Of a DNA stretch of 64,000 nucleotides, positions 26,771 to 37,020 are shown one piece after another. Under the pieces are notes generated by a model. That model made no database searches and was not told where the DNA came from. It saw nothing but the letters and a program-made list of their open reading frames with translations. The position numbers and the translations under genes were made by a program. Numbering within the stretch: position 1 is the stretch's first letter; each line of letters starts with the position of its first letter. This DNA is from Arthrobacter terricola (GTDB lineage: Bacteria; Actinomycetota; Actinomycetes; Actinomycetales; Micrococcaceae): contig NZ_SMRU01000006.1 in NCBI RefSeq assembly GCF_004354015.1, positions 124,001 through 188,000 on the forward strand. The letters run 5' to 3'.

Positions 26771-27835
26771 TCAGGTTCGGGGCGCGGCACAGTCACGGAG
26801 GGCGGCACGACGGCGCAGTAGAGCCGCAATGATCCACGCCGCCAGGAACAGCCCGACCAACACGAGGCCCGCGTCGCCAAGGTCGATTTCGCCCAGCCAG
26901 TTAGTGATCGGATCGCTCAGGCCGAAGGCCTCGTTGAGGAAGCCACCGAGGGTGATGACCGAGATGAACAAGGCAGAGAACGCCGAAATGCCCGTGATGA
27001 CCGCGTTGAACCCGAGTTTTCGCCGGGGGTCGTGGATGGCCGACTTGTACATGTGCATCATGACCACTCCGTTGCTCGAATCGCAGAGGGTCATGGCCGC
27101 CGTAAAGGCCAACGGAAGCGCGAGGAGCGCCCAGGCGGAAACACCGGCGAGGGACGCCGCCGTCGTGAGCACCAGCAGCCCGATGGTAGTGGCGGTGTCG
27201 AAGCCCAGGCCGAACAAAAATCCGATCACGTAGATGTTCCGCGGACGTTGGACCTTGGACAGAGGTTTGCTGAGGAGCCGCGCGATAAAGCCCCTCGTCG
27301 CGAGGTCTTCGACGGCGATGTGCCCGCCGGCCCGCGCCACCCGATACAGGTGCACCGTCCGGAAAAACGCCGAACCGTTGAAGAGTCCCATGCCCAGGAG
27401 GAAGAGGCCCGAGACCGCGCTGCCGATCAAACCCATTACGAGGTGGGCGGTGGTGCCTTGGTCCATGAGCTGACCGACCAGCGCGGCACCGCCCACCACC
27501 ATCACGCCGGCCAGGATCACCACGGAACTGTGGCCGAGGCTGAATGCAAGGCCGACGCTGACCGGATCCTTGTGCTGCGCGACGAACTTCCTTGTCGAGT
27601 TGTCGATCGCGGCGATATGGTCCCAGTCGTAGCTGTGCTTGATACCGGCCACATATGCTGTCAGCACAAGTCCCAGCGCGAGCGGCTGCCCGCCGCTTGC
27701 GCCGCCCGCGAGCAGGAGACCGACGGCGGCAACGTGCAGGAGGATGACCGAACCGAACATGAACGCGAGCCGCGACTTCATGGGTAGGTGCTCGCGCCTG
27801 CGATACATCGAGGCGAACTCGGCGAGTGATGTCAT
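26771..27835 (-). CDS. NiCoT-family nickel/cobalt transporter
   Basis: A 354-residue inner-membrane permease with eight hydrophobic segments. The NiCoT metal signature H-x4-D-H is present as HSYDWDH in helix 2, followed by GLAFSLGHS and the later GLGFDTATTIG motif. Such proteins import Ni2+ (or Co2+) with high affinity. The ATG at 27835 shares a base with the ureD TGA, so it is co-translated as the last gene of the urease operon and almost certainly supplies nickel for urease. Confidence 0.92.
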   Translation of the reverse strand: MTSLAEFASMYRRREHLPMKSRLAFMFGSVILLHVAAVGLLLAGGASGGQPLALGLVLTAYVAGIKHSYDWDHIAAIDNSTRKFVAQHKDPVSVGLAFSLGHSSVVILAGVMVVGGAALVGQLMDQGTTAHLVMGLIGSAVSGLFLLGMGLFNGSAFFRTVHLYRVARAGGHIAVEDLATRGFIARLLSKPLSKVQRPRNIYVIGFLFGLGFDTATTIGLLVLTTAASLAGVSAWALLALPLAFTAAMTLCDSSNGVVMMHMYKSAIHDPRRKLGFNAVITGISAFSALFISVITLGGFLNEAFGLSDPITNWLGEIDLGDAGLVLVGLFLAAWIIAALLRRRAALRDCAAPRT

Positions 27836-28868
27836 CAGTACTTCCTGAGGTTCAGCGGTGCCCGGCCGTGCCAGCGTTCACGCAAGAGGCCGGTGCAGGC
27901 AGCGAGCAGTCGGTTCAATTCTTCCGTGGTGTTCGACAGCGACCGCAAAACAAGCCCTGTGGTGCCATGAACGGTACGCGTCAGCGACAACCCCGTATAG
28001 GCGTCGTAGTCCGCCGTCGCGCTGTGCAGTTCGTCCGCCAGCGCCTGGTCCACGCGCGCATCCACCACGATCAGCGAGCCCATATGACTGAAGCCCTCCA
28101 TGAGTCCCAGGCCGGACACGTCGCCAAGCGGAGGCCGGACCAAGACATTGTCGAGCGCGAGCAACGCCTCGTCACCGCCGCTTTCCACCCGGACTTCGTT
28201 CCGAAGCCGCAACTCCTCATAGGTAAACGAGGCGCCGTCCGGCGACCAACCTGGCGTGATGACTTCGGAAATGACAAGGCTCGACGTCGGGTGGACAGTA
28301 ATGCGCGTATCTTGCCGGTAGCTCGCGTCCCGGTAGGCGATCAGCTGGTCCGGAGCCAACTCCAATTGAGCATGCTCCCCCAAGCGAACAGCCATCCGCT
28401 GCTCCGCAAACGACCCGGGGGTCTTATAAATCTTCGTGGCCGACTGGGTCGTCAAAAGCAGCGAAGCCCCTGCCTCGACCTCCACGTCCACGACATACAG
28501 ATCCGCCCCAAGGTACGCCCCACCCGGATTGACCATGACGTAGCAAACCTGCCCGGACCGATCCAAGTAATGCGGCCTCAACACCCTCAAGGCACCCTGA
28601 TGAAACTGATGCACGGCCACGGAACGCTGATCACGCAGGGCGACCCGCAAGCTGAGCTCCCCGCGCGGTGAGCGGGCAGCCGAGGCGGCGGAGCCGGATT
28701 TGGGGGCCGCGGCGTGGTGATGCTCGCGAGGGGCCCACGGCCGCGAGGGCCCCGGCCCGAGCTTGCGAGGGTTGGGAGCGGCTGGGGACGGGCACGGCCC
28801 CAAATCCGGCGGAGCCGCCGGAGCCGAGCCAGCCCCCGCGGTAAGCCCAGCCGCCGTCGCCGTCGTGT

Positions 28869-28872
<4 letters not shown>
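27835..28872 (-). CDS. ureD: Urease accessory protein UreD with repeat-derived N-terminal extension
   Basis: 345 residues. The conserved UreD/UreH domain starts only at about residue 69 ([12 protein letters not shown], then [20 protein letters not shown] and [16 protein letters not shown]). UreD forms the UreDFG chaperone complex that delivers nickel to apo-urease. Residues ~20-67 are Pro/Ala/Gly/His-rich and are encoded by a GC-rich palindromic repeat also found between ureE and ureF. The ATG overlaps the ureG stop (ATGA), so the extension is probably translated, unless a downstream GTG is used. Confidence 0.9.
28680..28825. repeat. Dispersed palindromic repeat inside ureD
   Basis: Outer parts ccggatttgggggccgcgg (from 28694) and cacggccccaaatccgg (28793-28809) are near inverses and match the hairpin between ureE and ureF. 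Its middle contains cccgagcttgcgagggttggga (28756-28777), which is also the core of the 57-bp tandem repeats near 37.2 kb. It is read in frame as a low-complexity stretch of UreD. Confidence 0.7.
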
Positions 28873-29486
<614 letters not shown>

Positions 29487-29502
29487 GTGTCCTCCTGTGC
29501 TT

Positions 29503-30174
29503 CTAGCTCATGAACATGCGCGCACGTTGCCGTTCGTGCCGCATTTGCGAAATTTCCAGTCCGGGGCTGACCGCCCCGAAGTCGTCCCAGCCGAGGTGCC
29601 GGACATGTTCGACGGCGGCAGCAACGCCGTCGTGCGCTTGCCGCAGAACCCGCTGCCCGGCGTTCTGGCCGAGCGGGATGGCGCGCACGGCGTTTTGCGT
29701 CAGCGAGGTGACCGCCGCGAAGAGGTAAGCGGCGAGCGCCTCTTCCAGCGGCACCCCCAGCGAGCGCGCGACGACGGCGAACGCGAGCGGCTGGTGGCCG
29801 TCGGCGCGGCCTGAGGTCACCAGGGCGCGGTAGGTTCCCAGTTCGTCCGACGGAAACACTTCGGCCCCGATTTCGAGCAATCGCGCACCCATCTTGGTGC
29901 TGGCCTCCCGGATTTGCCGAGGCAGCAGCTGGGCGCTGAGGTGCTCGTCCAACTCCCCCACATCAGCCCCCTCATAAAGGAACCGAATAGCCAAACCATC
30001 CGAGTAAGTCAGCTGCTGCGAAATGAACGCCGACAACCAGCCAGCAAAACTCCCCTCATCAACCACGAGCCCCCGCTCGATGTACGTCTCAAACCCCAAG
30101 GAGTGCGCAAACGCCCCGGTAGGAAGCGCGGAATCAGTCAGCTGCCGCAGAGCGAGCTGGTACGACGCGCTCAT
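29503..30174 (-). CDS. ureF: Urease accessory protein UreF
   Basis: A 223-residue all-helical accessory protein that bridges UreD and UreG. Family motifs [16 protein letters not shown] at the N-terminus, [18 protein letters not shown] in the last third, and a short C-terminal tail are present. ATG at 30174 is chosen from homology; the Shine-Dalgarno match is poor (GGGGG), and the 171-bp gap to ureE holds a strong hairpin. The frame is open upstream through the hairpin but codes nothing recognisable. Confidence 0.93.
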   Translation of the reverse strand: MSASYQLALRQLTDSALPTGAFAHSLGFETYIERGLVVDEGSFAGWLSAFISQQLTYSDGLAIRFLYEGADVGELDEHLSAQLLPRQIREASTKMGARLLEIGAEVFPSDELGTYRALVTSGRADGHQPLAFAVVARSLGVPLEEALAAYLFAAVTSLTQNAVRAIPLGQNAGQRVLRQAHDGVAAAVEHVRHLGWDDFGAVSPGLEISQMRHERQRARMFMS

Positions 30175-30228
30175 CGGAAGCCCCCGACGGCCCGAACGGT
30201 GATGCGCGCCGAGGCGAGATACCGGACA

Positions 30229-30299
30229 GCCGCTCCGGAATTTTGGGCCGCGGTGTGGAGGGCACCGCGGAGCGGGCACGGCCCAAATTCCGGAGCGGC
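30229..30299. repeat. Hairpin repeat between ureE and ureF
   Basis: Arms gccgctccggaattttgggccg (30229-30250) and cggcccaaattccggagcggc (30279-30299) are inverses except for one extra t. The 28-nt centre itself contains cggtg/caccg. The sequence is a sibling of the element inside ureD, sharing ccgcgg-gtgg and gcgggcacggccc. In mRNA it would form a long stem between ureE and ureF. Confidence 0.8.
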
Positions 30300-30345
30300 G
30301 CCCCAACCCGCCGGAGCAACGGCGACCCCACCAGCCCGGGGAGAC

Positions 30346-30825
30346 CTAGTGCGTATGTTCAGCATGGCGGAAAGGCACCGGCATTACGCGCTCTTGGCGG
30401 TCGTAGGGCACGCCGACGTGCTTGAGGTAGTCCTCGACGGTGTGGTCGTATTGGCACACCATGGATTCGGTCCCGTACTCGGATTCCGCATCGAAGAATT
30501 GGGCTTGCAGGTGCCGGTTGCCGAGTGAATGCGCCACGACCCCCATTTCGTAGATGCTGCGCGGGGCGATGACCAGGACGTCGGTCGGCAACACCGAGAC
30601 GACGATGAGGTTGGTGTCCTCGATGGCGAGGATGTCGCCGTCGCGCAGGTCGCCCGACCCGGCCGGGAGACGGATGCCGAGTTCCTTTCCGTGGTCGGTG
30701 GTGACCCGCTGGATGCGTTTGACCAGTTGGGCGCTCGGCAGGACCACCTTTTCCTTGTGGAGGCCGGCGTATTGTTCGGGGTCGGGCAGCTCGTGAAGGT
30801 TGCCGAGGATCTTTTCGATGATCAC
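30346..30825 (-). CDS. ureE: Urease nickel metallochaperone UreE
   Basis: A 159-residue protein with the UreE N-terminal peptide-binding domain and C-terminal metal domain; the conserved interface His is in NRHLQAQFF, near residue 105. The C-terminal tail HAEHTH is His-containing but short compared with Klebsiella UreE. UreE delivers Ni2+ to UreG. It follows ureC by 19 bp. Confidence 0.93.
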   Translation of the reverse strand: MIIEKILGNLHELPDPEQYAGLHKEKVVLPSAQLVKRIQRVTTDHGKELGIRLPAGSGDLRDGDILAIEDTNLIVVSVLPTDVLVIAPRSIYEMGVVAHSLGNRHLQAQFFDAESEYGTESMVCQYDHTVEDYLKHVGVPYDRQERVMPVPFRHAEHTH

Positions 30826-30844
30826 GTTTCTATCCTTCCGCGAT

Positions 30845-32629
30845 CTAGAAGAGGAAGTAGCGCTGGGCCATGGGCAGCACGTCGGAGGGCTCGCAGGTGA
30901 CGTCTTCGCCGTCGACCGTCACCCTGTAGGTCTCAGGGTCGACGGCGATGTCCGGCGTTTCGCCGTTGAACTTCAGGTCCGCTTTGCGCAGGTTCCGGAT
31001 GCCGGAGACAGAGCGGATGACGCGTTCGAGCCCGAGTTCCTGGGGGACGCCCGCGGCGATGGCCGCCTTCGAGAGGAAGGTGATGGAGGACTGCTGCAGT
31101 GCTTTGCCGTGGGTGGCGAACATCGGGCGCATGGTGCGCGGCTGGGGGGTGGGGATGGATCCGTTGGAGTCGCCCATGAGTGCGTAGGCGATCTGCCCGC
31201 CTTTGAGGACGAGTTCGGGTTTCACGCCGAAGAACGCCGGGTTCCAGAGGACCAGGTCGGCGAACTTGCCTACTTCGACGGAGCCGATGGAGTCGGCCAT
31301 GCCCTGCGCGATCGCCGGGTTGATGGTGTATTTGGCGATGTAGCGCTTGATCCTGAAGTTGTCGCTTTCGTTGCCCAGGCCGTTGGCTGCGCCGTGCTCC
31401 GCACCGGACGGATCCTTGAGGACGCCCCGCTGCCGTTTCATGGCGTCGGCCACCTGCCAGGTCCGGATGACCACTTCGCCCACCCGGCCCATGGCTTGCG
31501 AGTCCGAAGAGGTCATGGAGAACACGCCGAGGTCCTGGAGGACGTCCTCGGCCGCGATGGTTTCGGCGCGGATGCGGGAATCGGCGAAGGCCACGTCCTC
31601 GGGGATGTCCGGGTTGAGGTGGTGGCACACCATGAGCATGTCGAGGTGCTCTTCGATGGTGTTGCGCGTGTACGGCAGGGTGGGGTTGGTGGAAGCCGGG
31701 AGAACGTTGGGAAGTCCGGCGATCTTGATGATGTCCGGGGCGTGCCCACCGCCTGCGCCTTCGGTGTGGAAGGTGTGGATCACGCGGCCGTCGATCGCCT
31801 TGATGGTGTCCTCCACGAATCCGCACTCATTGAGGGTGTCGGTGTGGATGGCCACTTGGACGTCGTATTCGTCGGCGACGCGCAAGGACATGTCGATGGA
31901 CGACGTCGTGGCACCCCAGTCCTCGTGGACTTTCAGGCCGACGGCGCCGGCGCGGATCTGCTCGGCGAGGGGTTCGACGTCGGACGCGTGGCCCTTGCCG
32001 AAGAGGCCGATGTTGATGGGAAGCCCTTCAACCGCCTGCAGCATCTTTGAAATGTGCCATTTTCCGGGGGTGATGGTGGTGGCCTTGGTGCCTTCGGCCG
32101 GTCCCGTGCCACCGCCCACCATGGTGGTGACGCCGCTGCACAGCGCGGTGGGGACCTGGTCCGGCGAGATGTAGTGGATGTGGGTGTCCACGCCGCCTGC
32201 CGTGAGGATCTTGCCTTCACCGGCGATCATCTCGGTGCTGGCGCCGATCACGATGTCCACGCCGTTCGTGATTTGCGGGTTTCCGGCCTTGCCGATCTTG
32301 AAGATGTGCCCGTCCTTGAGGGCGACGTCGGCCTTGTAGATTCCGGTGTAGTCAAGGACCACTACGTTCGAAATGACGGTGTCCGGCACATCGAGTGTTT
32401 CGCCCGACGCCGCGTTGGAGGCCGGCACACGGCCGTCGCGGGTCACTTGGCCGTTCTGCCCCATTCCGTCGCGGACCACTTTTCCGCCACCGAAGACGAC
32501 TTCTTCGCCGTAGACCGTGTAGTCCTTTTCGATCTCGAGGAACAGCTCGGTGTCCGCCAAGCGGATGGCGTCGCCCGTCGTCGGGCCGTAAAGGTCTGAA
32601 TACTGCTTGCGCGATATTTCGAAGCTCAC
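30845..32629 (-). CDS. ureC: Urease alpha subunit
   Basis: A 594-residue catalytic subunit hydrolysing urea to ammonia and carbamate. Nickel ligands are seen in [10 protein letters not shown] and the carbamylated Lys in [10 protein letters not shown] (~230), with HTDTLNE and [15 protein letters not shown] after it; the mobile flap has [21 protein letters not shown] with its Cys and His. The protein is ~25 residues longer than the enteric enzyme, mainly from an insertion near residues 65-80. ATG overlaps the ureB stop (ATGA). Confidence 0.97.
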   Translation of the reverse strand: MSFEISRKQYSDLYGPTTGDAIRLADTELFLEIEKDYTVYGEEVVFGGGKVVRDGMGQNGQVTRDGRVPASNAASGETLDVPDTVISNVVVLDYTGIYKADVALKDGHIFKIGKAGNPQITNGVDIVIGASTEMIAGEGKILTAGGVDTHIHYISPDQVPTALCSGVTTMVGGGTGPAEGTKATTITPGKWHISKMLQAVEGLPINIGLFGKGHASDVEPLAEQIRAGAVGLKVHEDWGATTSSIDMSLRVADEYDVQVAIHTDTLNECGFVEDTIKAIDGRVIHTFHTEGAGGGHAPDIIKIAGLPNVLPASTNPTLPYTRNTIEEHLDMLMVCHHLNPDIPEDVAFADSRIRAETIAAEDVLQDLGVFSMTSSDSQAMGRVGEVVIRTWQVADAMKRQRGVLKDPSGAEHGAANGLGNESDNFRIKRYIAKYTINPAIAQGMADSIGSVEVGKFADLVLWNPAFFGVKPELVLKGGQIAYALMGDSNGSIPTPQPRTMRPMFATHGKALQQSSITFLSKAAIAAGVPQELGLERVIRSVSGIRNLRKADLKFNGETPDIAVDPETYRVTVDGEDVTCEPSDVLPMAQRYFLF

Positions 32630-32976
32630 TGTACTGTTCCTTCACTGCCGTTCGCCTGTGCGGGCGTCGAATCGAGCGAACCGTTCACTGCATTCCGCAA
32701 CCCGTACACTTCGCGGGTGCCTGCTAGTTCCACCAGTTGGACTGTCTTGGCGTCGCCCGGTTCGAAGCGCGCGGCCGTCCCGGCGGGGATATCCAGGCGG
32801 CGGCCTTGGGCGGCGTCGCGGTCGAATTCGAGGGCGGGGTTCGCTTCGGCGAAGTGGTAGTGCGAGCCCACCTGGACGGGCCGGTCGCCACGATTGACTA
32901 CTTTGACGGCCACGGCGTCGCGTCCGCTGTTGCACACGATGGGCTCTTCGCGGAGCCGGTATTCTCCCGGAATCAT
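32626..32976 (-). CDS. ureB: Urease beta subunit
   Basis: A 116-residue structural subunit; starts MIPGEYRL and carries the conserved [19 protein letters not shown] core and [15 protein letters not shown]. It packs with UreA and UreC in the (UreABC)3 trimer. The C-terminal ~18 residues are Ser/Thr/Gln-rich beyond the conserved fold. It is 9 bp after ureA. Confidence 0.96.
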   Translation of the reverse strand: MIPGEYRLREEPIVCNSGRDAVAVKVVNRGDRPVQVGSHYHFAEANPALEFDRDAAQGRRLDIPAGTAARFEPGDAKTVQLVELAGTREVYGLRNAVNGSLDSTPAQANGSEGTVQ

Positions 32977-32985
32977 GCTGGCCTC

Positions 32986-33288
32986 CTAGCGGATTGGATT
33001 GTGGACGGTGACGAGCTTCGTGCCGTCGGGAAAAGTGGCTTCGATCTGGACGTCGTGGATCATCTCGGGCACGCCTTCCATGACGTCTTCCCGGCGAAGC
33101 AAGGTGGTGCCGTAGCTCATGAGTTCGGCCACTGTCTTCCCGTCGCGGGCGCCTTCGATCAGTTCGTAGCTGATGATCGCGACGGCTTCGGGGAAGTTGA
33201 GTTTCAGCCCGCGGGATTGCCTGCGCCTGGCGAGGTCGGCAGCAACCACGATCATGAGCTTTTCCTGCTCACGGGGCAAAAGATGCAT
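32986..33288 (-). CDS. ureA: Urease gamma subunit
   Basis: A 100-residue subunit beginning [13 protein letters not shown] with the usual [44 protein letters not shown] pattern. It is the first gene of the urease operon. A strong AAGGAG lies 6 bases before the ATG. The promoter must lie in 33289-33491, where no known regulatory motif was recognised. Confidence 0.97.
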   Translation of the reverse strand: MHLLPREQEKLMIVVAADLARRRQSRGLKLNFPEAVAIISYELIEGARDGKTVAELMSYGTTLLRREDVMEGVPEMIHDVQIEATFPDGTKLVTVHNPIR

Positions 33289-33491
33289 CGGTTCTCCTTA
33301 AAAGTTGTGTGCTGCGATAGCGGACATCAGATCACTCGAGGCTGGAAAAGCCGAGGACGTCGCGGCAGCTACTACGGTTATAACGCCAAATATCAGACAC
33401 ATCCAGTTCGCCCCCGCACCACTCCTCCCGAACGAATTGTGACCAGGCTAAGCCCGCCGGGTTACCGCAGGATTTCGGCATGGGAACCGGA

Positions 33492-34100
33492 TCAGGCCTT
33501 CTTCGCCCGATGCTTCCTGACTTGCCACACGATCACAATGGCTATCGCAACGACGGCCACAACCGCCGCCGCTCCCCGCCCCACCGTTCGAGCCACTTGC
33601 TCGTAGGAGTTGCCTGCCACGAAGCCAAGGGTCACGAACAACGAACCCCAGATAATCCCGCCGCTGAAGTTCCAAAAAGCGAACCTTTTGTAGGGCATCT
33701 GGCTGAGCCCTGCGAGCGCCGGCATGACGGCGCGGAAGAATGCCGTGAACCGGCCCAGGAACACGGCCAGGCCGCCTTTGTCCTTGAGGAAGTCCTCGGC
33801 CTTTTGCAACTGCTCCCGTCGTTTGTCCAGGATCTTCAGCGCAATGACACGCGGCCCGAAGTGCTTGCCGATCTCATAACCGACGGTGTCTCCGGTGATG
33901 GCGGCTGCCACGACGATCAAGAGCATGCCCCACAGGGGAAAGATCCCCCGGCTTGCGATCACCCCGCCCACCACGGCCGCGGTCTCACCGGGGATCACGA
34001 AGCCCACGAAGATGGCGTCCTCCGCAAAGACGAGCGCGAAGACGATGCACGCGATCAGGAGGGGGCTGGTGTTCGAGAGGCCGTCGAGGAGCGCTTGCAT
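33492..34100 (-). CDS. DedA-family membrane protein
   Basis: A 202-residue DedA/SNARE-associated membrane protein with about five hydrophobic segments. The family motifs FAEDAIFVGFVIPGE (loop with Glu and Asp) and FLGRFTAFFRAVMPALAG are present, followed by NFSGGIIWG. DedA proteins act as flippases for undecaprenyl-phosphate or phospholipids. I use ATG at 34100, which matches the family start; the open frame reaches 34172 beside the tRNA. Confidence 0.88.
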   Translation of the reverse strand: MQALLDGLSNTSPLLIACIVFALVFAEDAIFVGFVIPGETAAVVGGVIASRGIFPLWGMLLIVVAAAITGDTVGYEIGKHFGPRVIALKILDKRREQLQKAEDFLKDKGGLAVFLGRFTAFFRAVMPALAGLSQMPYKRFAFWNFSGGIIWGSLFVTLGFVAGNSYEQVARTVGRGAAAVVAVVAIAIVIVWQVRKHRAKKA

Positions 34101-34175
34101 AAGGAACAGTCTGGCAGTGCCGGCGACTTGACGGGAAAAGGAAAAGGCGCGGATTGCCCGCGCCTTCCACATGGG

Positions 34176-34248
34176 TGGGCCCTGTGGGGATCGAACCCAC
34201 GACCCACGGATTAAAAGTCCGATGCTCTACCAACTGAGCTAAAGGCCC
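34176..34248 (-). tRNA. tRNA-Lys(TTT)
   Basis: 73-nt cloverleaf on the minus strand: acceptor GGGCCTT pairs with AGGGCCC (one G-U), D-arm GCTCAGTTGGTAGAGC, anticodon stem/loop CGGACTTTTAATCCG with anticodon TTT, T-arm GTGGGTTCGATCCCCAC, discriminator A. CCA is not encoded (the next bases are CCC). It is transcribed in the same direction as the DedA gene, 76 bp upstream of it. Confidence 0.95.
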
Positions 34249-34406
34249 CTGCGGCTATGGAAACAGCCATGAATACTGTACCTCAAGCTCAGCGCCGTTT
34301 TAGCACCAACCCACCCAAACAAGGTCAGGAACAACGGGCCCTAGGACCGCCAACAACAAACCCCGTCAAGAGTGCGCGACTTGAGGCACAGGAGTAGCGT
34401 TGGGGC

Positions 34407-35066
34407 ATGAGTGAACAATCGGTACCCCCTGTATATGGCGGAGCAAACAGGCATCACAAGCCAAAACCCTTCGCGCCGATTGACTTCGAGCCGTTCGCGG
34501 GCGGAGCGGACCCCGCGCGGGTGTCGGAGGCCGCACACCTTGCGGCCCAGGCACTCGTGAAGCGTGGCCGCGACAGCGATGATCCCAAGATCACCAAGCG
34601 CCTCGTAAAACTCGCCGACGAACAAGGCTTGGACGCCATCGCCGAAATGTGGGCAGAAAGTCCCGCCCGTTCCTTGCCGGGCGCGCTCTGGCGGCTCTAC
34701 GCATTGCGTGCCGCCACCATGCAAAACTCCGAGCGGATCTCCGTGTACTTCAAAGCCGGCCGCGACACAGCCCAGGTTTCCCACGTTGTGGCGGGAGCCG
34801 CGGAGCCGCCGGGAGCGGACGAAATGAAGCAGATGGCGGATGCCATCTTGTCGGGAGCGTTCGACGGCGATTTCGACGTCGCGCTGGAACGTTCAGCTGC
34901 GTTTTGCCGCGTCGTGGCGCTCGGGCAGGCCACGCTGGCGGACAGCGCGGAGCACGCGAATGAAGGCCACGCAAGCAAGCTGACCCGGAGTTCGCACCAA
35001 CTCGTGAAGACTGCCGAGGACCTTGAGCACGCAGCGAATGCCTGGCGCCTTGGTGAGCTCGACTGA
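34407..35066 (+). CDS. Conserved hypothetical actinobacterial protein
   Basis: A 219-residue soluble, mainly helical protein with no signal peptide or membrane segment. It has a charged N-terminus, an Ala-rich central helix set (LRAATMQNSERISVYF), and a C-terminal helix ending LEHAANAWRLGELD. I do not recognise the family. It stands alone between tRNA-Lys (divergent) and the DUF47-PiT pair, and high Ala/Arg codon use matches neighbours. Confidence 0.7.
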   Translation: MSEQSVPPVYGGANRHHKPKPFAPIDFEPFAGGADPARVSEAAHLAAQALVKRGRDSDDPKITKRLVKLADEQGLDAIAEMWAESPARSLPGALWRLYALRAATMQNSERISVYFKAGRDTAQVSHVVAGAAEPPGADEMKQMADAILSGAFDGDFDVALERSAAFCRVVALGQATLADSAEHANEGHASKLTRSSHQLVKTAEDLEHAANAWRLGELD

Positions 35067-35296
35067 GATGAACGCCGGGTGAACGTAACCATCCCCGCGG
35101 CCAACTGTCAATGTTGACTTCACCGGGCCGACGTATAAAACTGAAACTGGTGTCGAACCGCGAAACCCCCGGGCTTCAACTTATAGCCGCTTCGAGCGGC
35201 CTACCGCCGAGAGGCGTATCCGGTTCGGCACCATTTTTATGCCCTTCGGCGAAGACGCCGCCCAACCCCGTTCCTCCCGCCTAACCCGGAAGCCAA

Positions 35297-35914
35297 ATGA
35301 AGCTGCGTCTCTTCCCCCAAGAACCCGCCGGGTTGCAACTGTTGTCGCAGATGGCTCGCCAGATTCTTGAGGCAACCGGGACGTTGTCGGAACTTTTCGG
35401 GGCTCCGGTCACCGAGCATGAGAGGCTCGTGGAGGAGCTGCACGAGCACGAAGCGAAGTCCACGGACCTCCACTTCGCGTTGCTGACACACATGCGCACG
35501 AGTTTCGTGAACCCGCTCCCCCGCGAGGACATGTACGCACTTTCCCGCTTCCTCAACGAGGCGATGGAGAAGCTCGATGCCGCGGGCGAGCTCGTGGCGC
35601 TCTATAAATTGGACCGATTGCCGAAGCGCGCTGCGGACCAGTTGGAAATCATCAGCCGCCAGGCCGAACTAACGGTGGACGCAATGCGCCAGCTCGACGA
35701 CTTGGATGAGCTGGAGGACTACTGGATCGAGGTCATGCGGCTGGCGAAGCGTGCGGAGCGCAGCCACCGGACCTGGGTGGCCGAAATGCTTCGCGATATG
35801 AAGACCACCCAGTTTTCGCGGAACCGGGATGTCGCAAACCAACTGGTGGACGTGACCAAGGACATGCGCCGCGTTGCCACCCAGGTTGGCAGCATCATCG
35901 TCAAGGAAGCGTGA
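35297..35914 (+). CDS. DUF47 (PhoU-like) protein, phosphate transporter partner
   Basis: A 205-residue all-helical protein of the DUF47/TIGR00153 group, related to PhoU. Conserved features are FPQEPAGLQLL at the N-terminus, the HEHEAKSTDLHFALL helix with metal-binding acidic residues and the FVNPLPREDMYALS motif. These proteins sit next to PiT transporters and are thought to modulate them. It ends one base before the transporter start, so the two form a tight operon. Confidence 0.9.
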   Translation: MKLRLFPQEPAGLQLLSQMARQILEATGTLSELFGAPVTEHERLVEELHEHEAKSTDLHFALLTHMRTSFVNPLPREDMYALSRFLNEAMEKLDAAGELVALYKLDRLPKRAADQLEIISRQAELTVDAMRQLDDLDELEDYWIEVMRLAKRAERSHRTWVAEMLRDMKTTQFSRNRDVANQLVDVTKDMRRVATQVGSIIVKEA

Positions 35915-35915
35915 G

Positions 35916-36929
35916 GTGGCGATAGGGTTCTTCGCCTTGGTGGTGGCCTTGGCTTCGGGCTTTGCGTTCCTCAACGGCTTCCGGGATGTCTCCACCGCCG
36001 TCGCCCTCTCCGTCCGGACCCGCGCCCTTACACCTTCCGTAGCCGTCGTTTTGGCGGCTGTTTTCAATTTTGCCGGTGTGCTGCTCAGCGGCGGATTCGC
36101 GCTCATTTTCGGCCAAGCCTGGGTGGTCCTGCCGTCCGGGATGGGCGGACTGAGCGTGCTTGTCTCTGCGCTGATTGGCGCGATCCTATGGGGCGTTTAC
36201 GCGTGGTGGCGCGGCGTCCCGCTTTCCTCGACGCACGCGTTGGTGGGGGGCTTGGTCGGCGCGGGCGCGTCAAGCGTGGTCACTGGTGGCAGCCCTGTCA
36301 ACGGCGCCGACAGCGTGTTTCTCAGCCAAGTGGTACTCCCCCTCGTGGTGTCCCCGATCATTGCTTTCGTCGGCGCATACCTGCTCGTGTGGCCGGTCAC
36401 CTGGGCCGCGCGTTACACCCAGCCCGACGTCATGCACGGCCGGTACCGCCATGCCCAGTCCGTTTCGGCAGCAGCAGTAGCCTTGGGCCATGGCCTTCAG
36501 GATGGCCAGCGAACAGTGGCTGTCCTGTTGCTCGGTGCGGTCGCCGCCGGGGTATCCGGCCACGGCGAAATCCCCCTCTGGATCATCCTCCTCACGGCCG
36601 GCATGCTGACCGCGGGCACGCTTTGCGGCGGCTGGCGCATCTCCTACACGCTCGGTTACAAACTGACCAGGGTGGATCCGTTGCGCGGTTTCGTGGCTCA
36701 GAGCCTGACCTCGCTCATGCTGTTCGTGGGCGCGATCGGCCTCCACCTGCCGTTGTCCACTACGCACACCGTCACCTCTGCGGTGCTCGGCGCCGGAACC
36801 AACCAGGGCTTTTCGGTCACCAACCGCCCCATGGTGCTGCGGATCTTGGGCTTCTGGGTGCTGACACCGATCCTCACCGCCGCCGTGGCATTCGTCATCC
36901 AACTCGCGCTCTCGCCGCTGACGAAATAG
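35916..36929 (+). CDS. PiT-family low-affinity inorganic phosphate transporter
   Basis: A 337-residue integral membrane protein with two inverted PiT repeats: the first with GFAFLNGFRDVSTAVA and PLSSTHALVGGLVGAG, the second with LGHGLQDGQRTVAV and PLSTTHTVTSAVLGAG. PiT proteins import phosphate (often as a metal-phosphate) using the proton or sodium gradient. GTG at 35916 directly follows the DUF47 stop. A strong hairpin terminator lies 18 bp after the stop. Convergent with pstB. Confidence 0.9.
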   Translation: MAIGFFALVVALASGFAFLNGFRDVSTAVALSVRTRALTPSVAVVLAAVFNFAGVLLSGGFALIFGQAWVVLPSGMGGLSVLVSALIGAILWGVYAWWRGVPLSSTHALVGGLVGAGASSVVTGGSPVNGADSVFLSQVVLPLVVSPIIAFVGAYLLVWPVTWAARYTQPDVMHGRYRHAQSVSAAAVALGHGLQDGQRTVAVLLLGAVAAGVSGHGEIPLWIILLTAGMLTAGTLCGGWRISYTLGYKLTRVDPLRGFVAQSLTSLMLFVGAIGLHLPLSTTHTVTSAVLGAGTNQGFSVTNRPMVLRILGFWVLTPILTAAVAFVIQLALSPLTK

Positions 36930-36946
36930 GGCTGAGGCACACAAAT

Positions 36947-36990
36947 GCCCGACGGCGGCAGTCCCACCAAGGTGGCTGCCGCCGTCGGGC
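36947..36990 (+). terminator. Rho-independent terminator after PiT gene
   Basis: Perfect 15-bp arms gcccgacggcggcag (36947-36961) and ctgccgccgtcgggc (36976-36990) enclose a 14-nt loop; tctgctcgttttt follows, giving a T-run on the plus strand. Confidence 0.85.
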
Positions 36991-37020
36991 TCTGCTCGTT
37001 TTTGCTGTGGGAGCCGGTGG

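Noticed and set aside
30175-30306. Longer UreF start through the ureE-ureF hairpin
   Set aside because: The extra residues come from the palindromic repeat and do not resemble UreF; unlike ureD, no overlapping upstream start forces translation through it.
35078-35120. Second PHO box before the DUF47-PiT operon
   Set aside because: gtgaac and gttgac words occur, but not as 11-bp tandem repeats, so the pattern is too weak.
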